Source of the DNA: Porphyromonadaceae bacterium UBA7042
GTDB taxonomy: Bacteria > Bacteroidota > Bacteroidia > Bacteroidales > Muribaculaceae
DNA: 11,194 nucleotides
NCBI GenBank assembly: GCA_002494015.1
Contig: DLAR01000034.1
Location: 1-11,194, forward strand
Reading direction: 5' to 3'
Shown: positions 5,032 to 11,194 of the stretch, piece by piece
Position numbering within the stretch: the stretch's first letter is position 1
Layout: every line of letters starts with the position of its first letter
The notes under the pieces: model-generated
The model's input: only the letters and a program-made list of their open reading frames with translations
What the model was told of the DNA's origin: nothing
Databases searched by the model: none
Translations under genes and position numbers: made by a program

Positions 5032-5539
5032 CGGCGCGGAGTGGGGAGAGGGCGACCGAGGTGGCTTTAAACACGATGTCACGGGCGGTCACGGTGAATT
5101 CTTTTCCATCGGGCGCGGGGAGGGGGAGTAGTATCTCCTGCAACGCGAGGCCGGGGGTGCGGGCGGCTTTGTAGACTGCCTCTTTGGTGGTCCATGCAAG
5201 CAGCAGCAGGGCGGGGGAGTCGTAGGCGGCGACCTCGGCCGGTGTCATAAAGCGCGGGGCGACGCGGAGCAGCTGCTCGCGCCATGTCTCGGTGTCGATG
5301 CCTATCGACACATCTTTCTCACGCGTCACGGCAAGCAGGCACCGGTCGGCGCAGTGGGAGATGGAAATCATCCCCTCAAAATCACATCCCTTGACCAGCG
5401 GCCTCCCCTCCTCGTCGTGGTCAAGACGCGCACGGTTGCCAAGTGCTTTGGCAATCAGCGAAATGGCGGCGTATCGTTCGCTCTCGCGACGGCTCATGCC
5501 GTCACCGGTATCTATCGGGGTTTCATATATCTCAATCAT
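5009..5539 (-). CDS. 4'-phosphopantetheinyl transferase family protein
   Basis: The protein has 176 residues. It transfers the phosphopantetheine arm of CoA to a serine of a carrier protein. Visible motifs are GRPLV (45-49), the histidine motif MISISHC (57-63), GIDTE (80-84) with Asp82 and Glu84 as metal ligands, and WTTKEAVYKA (116-125) with the Lys119-Glu120 pair and Lys124. It is longer than AcpS and close to Sfp-type half-domain proteins found in Bacteroidota. It is last in the gldE-gldD operon and overlaps gldD by 8 bp, an order common in this phylum. The carrier protein target is not encoded here; the acyl carrier protein is the default guess. Confidence 0.93.
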   Translation of the reverse strand: MIEIYETPIDTGDGMSRRESERYAAISLIAKALGNRARLDHDEEGRPLVKGCDFEGMISISHCADRCLLAVTREKDVSIGIDTETWREQLLRVAPRFMTPAEVAAYDSPALLLLAWTTKEAVYKAARTPGLALQEILLPLPAPDGKEFTVTARDIVFKATSVALSPLRAVTLAERR

Positions 5540-6140
5540 GACGGATGGTTTTTAGCGCGTGCAGCATGTCGCGCGACACGGTTTCCACGACCGGCGCGAT
5601 GCTGTCGGGCGCAAATCCCGCATCGACATCGATATACATTGCCCCCGACACGACAATCCCGCTGTCGGCGGCGATAAACTGTACCGGGGTCGCGCTCCCC
5701 GCGCGGGTGACGGTCATGGTGCAGTCGAGGCCGCCCTGCGACGTGAGCCGCGTCATTTCCGAGTCGGCGCCGCCGCTGTTCAGTGCCATCCGTTCCGTGC
5801 GGTTGGCAATCACCTCGTCGATATTATCGCGTGTCACGGGTGTGAAAGTGCAGTAGATTGCTGTCCCGGGGAAATAGCCGGGGTAAGTGATTGTAAGCCA
5901 CACTGTCCCGTCTTGCTCCTTGCGTTCTGTCGATGCCGAGGCATTTGTCTCGAAATGCAGCGGGACTGAATCGGCCGCCACATATTCACCGGCAGGAATC
6001 TCGATGCGTGGAAAAGCCACAGGCCGCGGCACCGCCCGCTCCTCGCGCCGGCATCCCGTCAGGACAAGCATAATGGCAATTGCCACGCCCGCTCTGCAAT
6101 AGCGTCGCACCGTGGTGTGACCGAGCCGCAAAATAGGCAT
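5532..6140 (-). CDS. gldD: Gliding-motility-type lipoprotein GldD
   Basis: The protein has 202 residues. The signal peptide carries basic residues (RR at 12-13) and a hydrophobic stretch ending in the lipobox LTGC, with lipidated Cys30. The mature start VPRPVAFPRIEIPAGEY matches the PRPxxxxRIxxP signature of GldD, followed by beta-rich segments with WLTITYPGYFPGTAIYCTF. GldD is needed for gliding in Flavobacterium and is also kept by many non-gliding Bacteroidota. No other gliding genes are seen here, so motility should not be inferred. It lies 32 bp after gldE and overlaps the PPTase gene by 8 bp, consistent with one operon. Confidence 0.88.
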   Translation of the reverse strand: MPILRLGHTTVRRYCRAGVAIAIMLVLTGCRREERAVPRPVAFPRIEIPAGEYVAADSVPLHFETNASASTERKEQDGTVWLTITYPGYFPGTAIYCTFTPVTRDNIDEVIANRTERMALNSGGADSEMTRLTSQGGLDCTMTVTRAGSATPVQFIAADSGIVVSGAMYIDVDAGFAPDSIAPVVETVSRDMLHALKTIRHD

Positions 6141-6172
6141 AATGAGCTAATCTATAAATCTTAAACTAAACC

Positions 6173-7534
6173 TTAAACCGTTTTCGTTTCATCAGGCTGC
6201 ACGCCCGGCATGACCTTGACGCGTATACTCGCGATGCGGTGCTGCGTTACCGACAGAACAAGGAAACGGCATCGACCGTAGACAATTGACTCCTTGTCCT
6301 TGGGAAAGTCACCCTTGATGGCAAGCAGCATACCCGCCAGAGTCTCGCAGTCTTCGGTAACGGCGGCATAATCTTCCTCGTCAAGTTCAGTGGCGCGGAA
6401 AAAGTCGTTGAGCAACGTTTTGCCGTCAAAGACAAATGTGTTGTCGGGCAACCGTCGGTAGGTCTGTTCCTCCTCGTCATATTCGTCGTTGATGTCGCCC
6501 ACGATTTCCTCCAGCACGTCTTCGAGAGTCACGATGCCCTGTGTGCCGCCAAACTCGTCGATGACGATGGCGAGGTGGACGCGCCTTGTGCGGAAATCTT
6601 CAAGCAGGTCGTCGATCATTCGCGACTCGGGGACATAATAAGGTTCGCGCATGAGCGACTGCCATTTAAACGTCGGGTCATCCATGCCTATATGGGGCAG
6701 CAGGTCGCGCGAATAGAGCACGCCCTGTATGTTGTCCATCGAGTTTTCAAACACCGGGAGGCGGGCAAACCCGCTGTCAATCACAACCTTCATCACCTCG
6801 TCAAATGTCAGGTCGATGTCAAGTCCCGTCACGTCGACACGCGGGGTCATTACCTCTGACGCGGTCGTGTCGCCGAATTTCAGGATTCCTTCGAGCATGT
6901 CCTTGTTCTCGGCGGCCCCGACGTTGGCTATTTCAAGTGCCTGACTCAGGTCGTCGGCTGTGATTTCCTCCTGTTTCTTGGTGACTACCTTGTTGACAAT
7001 CACCGAGCTGCGCACGAGCAGCGAAGAAAGCGGATAGAATATCTTGGAGCAGAAAGTAAGTCCCCCTTCGGCCATTTTGGCCCATCCGAGGTTGTTGGAG
7101 TTGGCATAAAGTTTCGGGAGTATTTCGCCGAAAAGCAGGATGAGGAATGTCAGCAGCACCGTCTGTAGAATGAAACTCCACACCGCGCTCATTCCGGCAA
7201 AAATCGGCCCGAGCGCAAAGTTACACAACACGACTATCGTCACGTTGACAAGGTTGTTGGCTATAAGTATAGTGGCAAGCAGGCGTTCGGGTTTCCGCAA
7301 CAAAGCGAGCACGCCGTCACCCTTGGGGGTGCCTTCGAGTTCTTCACACTGAGTCGGGGTAAGCGAGAAAAAAGCGATTTCGCTACCTGAGATAAAGCCG
7401 GATATAAACAAGGCACACACAGCACACACGAGTGCGATAATCCGGTCAACCCCAAACGGGGAGGAAAGCGCCAGCGTGACGGCGCTCATTATACACGACA
7501 CGGGGTCGGTAGACGGGAAAGGGTCTGAGTCCAA
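6173..7534 (-). CDS. gldE: GldE-type CNNM/CBS/CorC membrane protein
   Basis: The protein has about 453 residues. A CNNM (DUF21) membrane domain (about 33-185) includes ISGSEIAFFSLTP and LFGEILPKLYAN. It is followed by a CBS pair (about 225-345) with MTPRVDVTGLD and VIDEFGGTQGIVTLEDVLEE, and a CorC_HlyC domain (about 360-445). Members of this superfamily act in Mg2+/Co2+ transport or tolerance; the position directly before gldD identifies the GldE branch. The reading frame can begin at TTG (7534), giving MDSDPFP, or at ATG (7489), giving MSAVTLAL, 438 residues. I favour TTG because GldE proteins typically open with an MDxD-like segment, but this is unproven. It is expressed from the promoter at 7571-7601. 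Confidence 0.92.
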   Translation of the reverse strand: MDSDPFPSTDPVSCIMSAVTLALSSPFGVDRIIALVCAVCALFISGFISGSEIAFFSLTPTQCEELEGTPKGDGVLALLRKPERLLATILIANNLVNVTIVVLCNFALGPIFAGMSAVWSFILQTVLLTFLILLFGEILPKLYANSNNLGWAKMAEGGLTFCSKIFYPLSSLLVRSSVIVNKVVTKKQEEITADDLSQALEIANVGAAENKDMLEGILKFGDTTASEVMTPRVDVTGLDIDLTFDEVMKVVIDSGFARLPVFENSMDNIQGVLYSRDLLPHIGMDDPTFKWQSLMREPYYVPESRMIDDLLEDFRTRRVHLAIVIDEFGGTQGIVTLEDVLEEIVGDINDEYDEEEQTYRRLPDNTFVFDGKTLLNDFFRATELDEEDYAAVTEDCETLAGMLLAIKGDFPKDKESIVYGRCRFLVLSVTQHRIASIRVKVMPGVQPDETKTV

Positions 7535-7570
7535 AAGGAGTATTAGTTAGTTAGACATAAGTTTTCCCCG

Positions 7571-7601
7571 CAAAATTACAAAAATAAATCAATATATCAA
7601 A
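7571..7601 (-). promoter_or_regulatory. Promoter of the gldE-gldD-PPTase operon
   Basis: TAATTTTG (7578-7571) matches TAnnTTTG and TTTG (7601-7598) is an exact -33 element, with a 19-nt spacer. Initiation near 7564 leaves about 30 nt to the TTG start or about 75 nt to the ATG start. It is the best-formed promoter in the window. Confidence 0.7.
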
Positions 7602-7615
7602 AGATTATCAGCCGA

Positions 7616-7690
7616 CCGCTCTCCTTGCTCGGGAATGATTGTTCCCCGGCTTGCTTTCTTGAGCGGCGATGATGTGCACGGCCTGCATCG
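7616..7690 (+). promoter_or_regulatory. Structured region upstream of the NigD-like gene
   Basis: CCGCTC (7616-7621) pairs with GAGCGG (7661-7666), enclosing a second stem, GGGAA/TTCCC (7631-7635 with 7642-7646), extended by bulged pairs. A further CGATG/CATCG stem follows at 7667-7690, then eight A residues. No TAnnTTTG element was found for the rightward gene, so whether this is transcribed leader or promoter-region DNA is open. Confidence 0.4.
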
Positions 7691-7773
7691 AAAAAAAATG
7701 CGTGCCCGGTGCAAGGATTCGAGCAAAGACGGATTTATAGAGATAGAACAACCCATCAAAATCAGAAAAAGTA

Positions 7774-8508
7774 ATGAAAAAGAAAAATTTATTGTTTACA
7801 GTACTGGGACTGGGTGCCCTGTCAGTAATGCTTCCTTCATGTATCGATGACAATGATAATTCTAACGGGCTTCGACTTCCTACCGCCTTGGTGACGGTGT
7901 GTCCCGAGGATGACGGTTCTTTCATCATGCGTCTTGACGACGAAGTTCGCTTGGTGCCTGTCAATATGAAAAAGTCTCCGTTTGATGATAAGGAGGTCCG
8001 CGCGCTTGTCAATTACAGCGATGTCGAAGTGCAGGAAAGCACCCTCCGCAATGTCCATGTCAACTGGATTGACAGCATCCGCACAAAGCTTCCCGTGGAA
8101 AGCATGGGTGAACTCGATGTGGAAAAATTCGGTGACGACCCCATTGAGATTGTGCGTGACTGGGTTACAATCGCCGAGGACGGCTATCTGACACTCCGAG
8201 TCCGCACTATCTGGGGGACACGGAATATTCGCCACAACATTAACCTTCTGACCGGCATAAACCCTGAGAATCCTTATGAGCTTGAGATAAGGCATGACGC
8301 CAACGGTGACACCGACGGCCGGTGGAGCGACGCCTTGATTGCTTTTAACCTCAACGGACTTCCCCGTGAAAACGGTGACGAGAATAAGATTGTCTTGAAA
8401 TGGAAATCGTTCACCGGTGAAAAATCGGCCGAATTTGACATCAAGATGCGTCCCCTTCATGAGGAAATCGACCCCGCCGGTCTGCTCCCTGCGAGTGCCA
8501 TAGAGTAA
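7774..8508 (+). CDS. NigD-like lipoprotein
   Basis: The protein has 244 residues. The signal peptide MKKKNLLFTVLGLG... ends in the lipobox LPSC with Cys23, followed by the acidic IDDNDNSN stretch. The N-terminal beta domain (about 35-95) includes TALVTVCPEDDGSFIMRLDD, and the C-terminal domain (about 100-240) includes WVTIAEDGYLTLRVRTIWG, HNINLLTG and YELEIRHDANGD. These are typical of Bacteroidales NigD-like proteins, a family named from a bacteriocin-linked operon but widespread without any bacteriocin genes. None is present here. It is the gene directly upstream of the sigma/anti-sigma pair but has its own terminator, so it is probably a separate unit. A link to that regulon is possible but unproven. 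Confidence 0.9.
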   Translation: MKKKNLLFTVLGLGALSVMLPSCIDDNDNSNGLRLPTALVTVCPEDDGSFIMRLDDEVRLVPVNMKKSPFDDKEVRALVNYSDVEVQESTLRNVHVNWIDSIRTKLPVESMGELDVEKFGDDPIEIVRDWVTIAEDGYLTLRVRTIWGTRNIRHNINLLTGINPENPYELEIRHDANGDTDGRWSDALIAFNLNGLPRENGDENKIVLKWKSFTGEKSAEFDIKMRPLHEEIDPAGLLPASAIE

Positions 8509-8521
8509 CGGGATGCTTTAT

Positions 8522-8566
8522 AGGGAGTGTTTCGCGACAGCTTTATGTGTCGTGAATCACTCCTTT
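8522..8566 (+). terminator. Terminator after the NigD-like gene
   Basis: Positions 8522-8539 pair with 8548-8565 as an 18-bp stem with one T-T mismatch and G-T wobbles that stay paired in + strand RNA; the loop is 8 nt. It begins 13 bp after the stop codon and ends in TTT. The short T-run is non-canonical, but position and stem length make the call likely. Confidence 0.75.
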
Positions 8567-8605
8567 CATGCAATCTTTTAAGCTCTTTCGGAGTTTAGTA
8601 ATAAA

Positions 8606-8625
8606 AGGTTGTTATTAAACGACCT
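8606..8625 (+). repeat. Palindromic hairpin element, copy B, upstream of the sigma factor gene
   Basis: AGGTTGTT (8606-8613) and AACGACCT (8618-8625) flank ATTA, with one T-G pair. It matches the truncated copy at 1-20. It sits 19 bp before the sigma factor ATG, so in the transcript it would form a hairpin close to the start codon; it could equally be a DNA operator or part of a dispersed repeat. Confidence 0.55.
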
Positions 8626-8644
8626 CTAAGGATAACGACGCGGA

Positions 8645-9199
8645 ATGATATCATCGGAAACTGAACAGGAATTACAGCTCCTTCACCTTCTGAAACAAGG
8701 CGGTGATGCCGCCGCTCACAGGGCACTGTATTCGGCCTATATACGTCACTTGACAGCCGTGTGCTCCCGCTATGTGGCTAATGATGAGGATGTGAAGGAT
8801 GTGTTGCAGGAAAGTTTCATCAGGATATTTTCTCAGATAGCGTCGTTTGAATACCGGGGAAAAGGCTCGCTAAAGGGATGGCTGACAAAGGTGACGGTCA
8901 ACGAGGCGTTGAAGTTTCTTAACCGCAATAACCGCATTACGTTTGTCGAAATGACCGAAAACGAGCTTGATTTTCATGATGAACCGCCTGACATAGACCG
9001 GATACCCGCCTCGGCGATACACTCGCTTATCAGGGAGCTTCCCGACGGGTACAGAACCATATTCAATCTGTATGTCATCGAGAATAGAAGTCACAAAGAA
9101 ATAGCAGCGTTGCTCGGAATCAAAGAAAGCACCTCGGCATCTCAGCTTCACAGAGCGAAATCAATGCTGGCAGCTAAGATAAGGCAGTATAACGTATGA
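8645..9199 (+). CDS. ECF-type RNA polymerase sigma factor (probable ECF21 group)
   Basis: The protein has 184 residues. The sigma-2 region (about 24-95) contains YVANDEDVKDVLQESFIRIF and the RGKGSLKGWLTKVTVNEAL segment that contacts core enzyme and the -10 region. A short acidic linker follows, then the sigma-4 helix-turn-helix (about 128-178) with LPDGYRTIFNLYVIENRSHKE and IAALLGIKESTSASQLHRAK. It redirects RNA polymerase to a regulon. The ATGA overlap with the next gene shows coupling to its likely anti-sigma factor. ECF21 membership is judged from the neighbour's architecture and sequence style, not from a profile search. No conventional promoter was recognised upstream; self-driven transcription is possible. 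Confidence 0.95.
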   Translation: MISSETEQELQLLHLLKQGGDAAAHRALYSAYIRHLTAVCSRYVANDEDVKDVLQESFIRIFSQIASFEYRGKGSLKGWLTKVTVNEALKFLNRNNRITFVEMTENELDFHDEPPDIDRIPASAIHSLIRELPDGYRTIFNLYVIENRSHKEIAALLGIKESTSASQLHRAKSMLAAKIRQYNV

Positions 9200-10452
9200 A
9201 AGAAGACTGGTTACACAAGATTCATGACCGCATGGCCGACTATGAAACAGACGAGCCTGCCGGACTGTGGGCTCGCATCGAGGAGAAAAGTTCCCCGGTA
9301 GCGACGCGGAGCGGCAAGCCGGGGCGAGTGGTGCCGTGGAGGTGGCGGCGGTGGATAAGTGCCGCCGCGATACTTCTTGCCGTAGTGTCGGCCGGTTTAT
9401 ATTTCATCATTCCATCGGGTGATGGTGCCCCCGTGCCGGATTTGATACCCGACATGTCGGTGCCCGGCGGTCAGATGGCGCAGGTGGCAGCTCCGGGCGT
9501 TGATGCCCCCTCGGCGGGTGTTGCCATGAATGAGGGAGCGTCCGGCCGCAAACGTTCTGTCGGCACGATTGCCGTCGACAACTCTCCCGAAGTTGCCGAC
9601 AGGATTGATGTCAGGGAGGAAGACAAGGCGCATTGTCATCCCTCTGACTCTGCCGTCACTGAGCGAGACTCGCTGATAACCCCTCAGGTTAAAAAGCCGG
9701 ATTATCGTGACAATGATGCCGGCTGCCGCAATATAGCGTCGGTCTGCGCGCCGCGAAACACCTCGAGTAGGATGTCGTTTTCCGTTAAATTTTCGTCGGG
9801 TGCCGCCGATAACATCTCGGGCGGTTATTCAGCCGGGGACCCTCTCGTGAGCAGTATCGGGTCTGACAATTCGGGTTGGGAAGACAATCCGGTATTGGGT
9901 ATATTGCTTTTTAACCGAGGCAAGGACATAAAGACATCTGTAAAGCATCGCCTTCCAGTCAGGGTGGGCCTTACCGTGGCATGGGACTTCAATGACAGGA
10001 TGGGGATTGAGAGTGGCTTGGGCTATACGCGTCTTTCGTCTGACATCAGGGAGGGAAGTGACTCGCATTATTTCACAGGGGAGCAGAAACTCCAATATAT
10101 CGGTGTTCCGATTAATTTTAAATACCGGGCCTTCTCGTTGCGCCGGCTGGATTTTTATGCCTCGGCCGGAATCCTTGGCGAGAAATGTGTATCGGCTGAT
10201 GTGGACAAGAAATTTGTCATTGACAATCAGAACAAGGGAAGCGCGAAAGAACGTCTGCGCGACAGGCCGTTTCAGCTCTCGGTCAATGCGTCGGTCGGAC
10301 TCCAGTTCAACATTGTAAACAAGGTAGGTCTCTTTGTCGAGCCGGGAGTCAGCTATTATTTTGACGACGGATCCTCTATCCGCCACGTCTACCGCGACCG
10401 CCCCCTTAATTTCAACCTCAACACCGGCCTCCGCTTTACGCCGGGCAGATAG
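9196..10452 (+). CDS. Dual membrane-spanning anti-sigma factor (Dma-like): cytosolic segment, TM helix, linker, outer-membrane barrel
   Basis: The protein has 418 residues and no signal peptide. Residues 1-32 (DWLHKIHDRMADY, then GLWARIEE) look like the short sigma-binding segment of ECF21 anti-sigma factors. Basic residues at 40-52 precede one hydrophobic helix (54-72). Residues 73-190 are low-complexity, rich in Pro, Ala, Gly, Ser and Asp, and long enough to cross the periplasm. Residues 192-414 alternate as beta strands (VRVGLTVAWDF, GIESGLGYTRLSS, YIGVPINFKYRAF, FYASAGILGEK, SVNASVGLQFNI, VGLFVEPGVSYYF, NFNLNTGLRFTP), an outer-membrane barrel of the PorT/OMP_b-brl type. This is the Dma design reported in B. 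thetaiotaomicron, where Dma1 restrains the ECF21 factor Das1 and so controls vesiculation. Binding to the adjacent sigma factor is inferred from the ATGA overlap. Confidence 0.9.
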   Translation: MKEDWLHKIHDRMADYETDEPAGLWARIEEKSSPVATRSGKPGRVVPWRWRRWISAAAILLAVVSAGLYFIIPSGDGAPVPDLIPDMSVPGGQMAQVAAPGVDAPSAGVAMNEGASGRKRSVGTIAVDNSPEVADRIDVREEDKAHCHPSDSAVTERDSLITPQVKKPDYRDNDAGCRNIASVCAPRNTSSRMSFSVKFSSGAADNISGGYSAGDPLVSSIGSDNSGWEDNPVLGILLFNRGKDIKTSVKHRLPVRVGLTVAWDFNDRMGIESGLGYTRLSSDIREGSDSHYFTGEQKLQYIGVPINFKYRAFSLRRLDFYASAGILGEKCVSADVDKKFVIDNQNKGSAKERLRDRPFQLSVNASVGLQFNIVNKVGLFVEPGVSYYFDDGSSIRHVYRDRPLNFNLNTGLRFTPGR

Positions 10453-10489
10453 CTTGGCGTGACTGTTCCGGGAGCCGGGAATGCGGGCA

Positions 10490-11032
10490 TCATCGGGTAT
10501 TAGCCTTTTGATGGGAAATCATGCGAAGCCACTGCTGCGCGGAGTCGGCATTCCACATTTGCTCAATGCCGGGGCAGCGAATGGCGCGGGAACGGTGACG
10601 CGACGGCGGGGGCGAGGTGATTTCGGCGGGTACGGGGGCTGGGATGACCGGCGCGGCGGGACGTTCCTCCTTGACGGGCGGGGCGGGTTGCTCTTTTGGG
10701 GCCGGTTCGGGTTGCGGCTCGGGCGACTGCTGCTGTTGTGCTTCGGCCTGCTTTTTCTTGCGACGGGTCTCGGCGGCCTTGCGGGCGATGGCCGAGCGTC
10801 GGATGGCGCGGTCCATCGCGGGGCGGAATGTGCGGAAAAATTCCATGACAAACATGTTGCCGTTCAGCGGCGCGATCTGCGATTCGAGGTATCTCTGAAT
10901 CACATAGACGGTTACTTCAAACACATGGGGGAGGACACCCTTGGCCATGAGGGTCTTGATGCAGTCAGTCATGATGGCGCAGTAGGCGCGGTCTGAGACC
11001 ATTAGTCGGGGTTTTTCTTGGGTTTTCTTCAT
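10490..11032 (-). CDS. Basic, Pro/Gln-rich protein of unknown function
   Basis: The protein has 180 residues with three parts. Residues 1-75 are a compact, probably helical domain (YCAIMTDCIKTLMAKGVLPHVFEVTVYVIQRYLE and FVMEFFRTFRPAM). Residues 76-95 are strongly basic (RRSAIARKAAETRRKKKQ) and could bind nucleic acid. Residues 96-145 form a Gln/Pro/Glu low-complexity stretch, and 146-180 a short tail with WNADSAQQWLRM. There is no signal peptide or membrane helix, so it is probably cytosolic. I do not recognise the family. It converges on the Dma-like gene with 37 bp between stops and appears monocistronic. Confidence 0.8.
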   Translation of the reverse strand: MKKTQEKPRLMVSDRAYCAIMTDCIKTLMAKGVLPHVFEVTVYVIQRYLESQIAPLNGNMFVMEFFRTFRPAMDRAIRRSAIARKAAETRRKKKQAEAQQQQSPEPQPEPAPKEQPAPPVKEERPAAPVIPAPVPAEITSPPPSRHRSRAIRCPGIEQMWNADSAQQWLRMISHQKANTR

Positions 11033-11051
11033 TGTGTGTAGTATTTTTTCG

Positions 11052-11059
11052 CAAAGATA
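11052..11059 (-). promoter_or_regulatory. Putative -7 promoter element of the Pro/Gln-rich protein gene
   Basis: TATCTTTG on the - strand is an exact TAnnTTTG match, 19 bp from the ATG at 11032. No clear -33 element is present. It is identical to the -7 elements proposed at 4418-4425 and 4565-4572. Confidence 0.55.
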
Positions 11060-11104
11060 CTACATGAAAAGAGGGGGTGTAATGCGATAATGTCGCTTTG
11101 TTCA

Positions 11105-11139
11105 ATGCATAATTTACAATTCACAATGCATAATTCATA
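11105..11139. repeat. Second heptamer tandem repeat
   Basis: There are five consecutive 7-bp units: ATGCATA, ATTTACA, ATTCACA, ATGCATA, ATTCATA. The period and unit count match the array at 3324-3358, but the unit sequence differs. It lies in the intergenic space upstream of the Pro/Gln-rich protein gene, beyond its -7 element. Confidence 0.65.
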
Positions 11140-11194
11140 ATCAGATGTGAATATGAAATTTGGCGCAGGCGGCATCGCGTTAGAGCCGCAATGT

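Noticed and set aside
5532..7534. Evidence that the organism glides
   Set aside because: gldD and gldE occur in many non-gliding Bacteroidota, and no other gliding or type IX secretion genes are in the window.
7837..8460. 207-codon - strand frame inside the NigD-like gene
   Set aside because: The + strand frame has a lipoprotein signal and family motifs; the - strand frame is its shadow.
7774..8508. Bacteriocin (nisin-like or nig) operon suggested by the NigD name
   Set aside because: There is no bacteriocin precursor, transporter or modification gene nearby; NigD-like lipoproteins are common in Bacteroidales in other contexts.
9829..10386. 185-codon - strand frame within the Dma-like gene
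   Set aside because: Antisense to clear beta-barrel coding sequence, with no independent features.
10481..10996. 171-codon + strand frame rich in Gly and Leu
   Set aside because: It is the reverse complement of the Pro/Gln/Ala-rich stretch of the - strand gene. The - strand frame has a promoter element and a more protein-like N-terminal domain.
11153..11194. Possible start of a rightward gene (MKFGAGGIALEP...) open to the window edge
   Set aside because: Only 14 codons are visible and no promoter was recognised, so it cannot be supported from this window.

Overview
The window looks like chromosomal DNA from a Bacteroidota member of the order Bacteroidales, possibly a Muribaculaceae-type gut commensal. 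The signs are: moderately GC-rich genes with AT-rich spacers; several lipoprotein signal peptides; almost no Shine-Dalgarno sequences; promoter -7 elements of the form TAnnTTTG; a gldE-gldD-phosphopantetheinyl transferase cluster; a NigD-like lipoprotein; and an ECF sigma factor paired with an anti-sigma/outer-membrane-barrel fusion. Genus-level placement is an inference. No rRNA, tRNA, CRISPR array, transposase or phage gene was seen.

Layout. Positions 1-532 carry no credible gene but are packed with structure: about nine hairpins, a roughly 166-bp element with inverted ends around a 21-bp-stem hairpin, a 27-bp-offset direct repeat, and three 33-bp tandem repeats. Leftward from 2121 to 533 runs a two-gene operon: a YbhN/MprF-type flippase-like membrane protein and a small single-pass membrane protein, joined by an ATGA overlap. 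Next is a lone leftward integral-membrane acyltransferase (2247-3311), with a terminator on its 3' side and a heptamer repeat in its leader. Then comes a leftward pair of related small lipoproteins (3527-4353), also joined by ATGA, with a strong intrinsic terminator. A rightward lipoprotein with a PrcB-like look (4594-5031) converges on, and overlaps, the 3' end of the gldE-gldD-PPTase operon (7534-5009, leftward).

Right half. Divergent from gldE is a rightward group: a NigD-like lipoprotein (7774-8508) with its own terminator, then an ECF sigma factor (8645-9199) overlapping by ATGA a 418-residue protein (9196-10452). That protein has a short cytosolic anti-sigma-like segment, one inner-membrane helix, a long disordered periplasmic linker and a C-terminal outer-membrane beta-barrel. 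This is the layout of the dual membrane-spanning anti-sigma factors (Dma) described with ECF21 sigma factors in Bacteroides thetaiotaomicron, where they control outer-membrane vesicle production. A leftward gene for a basic, proline/glutamine-rich protein of unknown function (10490-11032) closes the window, followed by a second heptamer repeat.

The overall theme is envelope biology: four lipoproteins besides GldD, a GldE membrane protein, a lipid flippase-like protein, an acyltransferase, and a trans-envelope signalling pair. The most unusual items are the hairpin-dense left end, the repeats (33-bp units and two heptamer arrays) and the trans-envelope anti-sigma protein.
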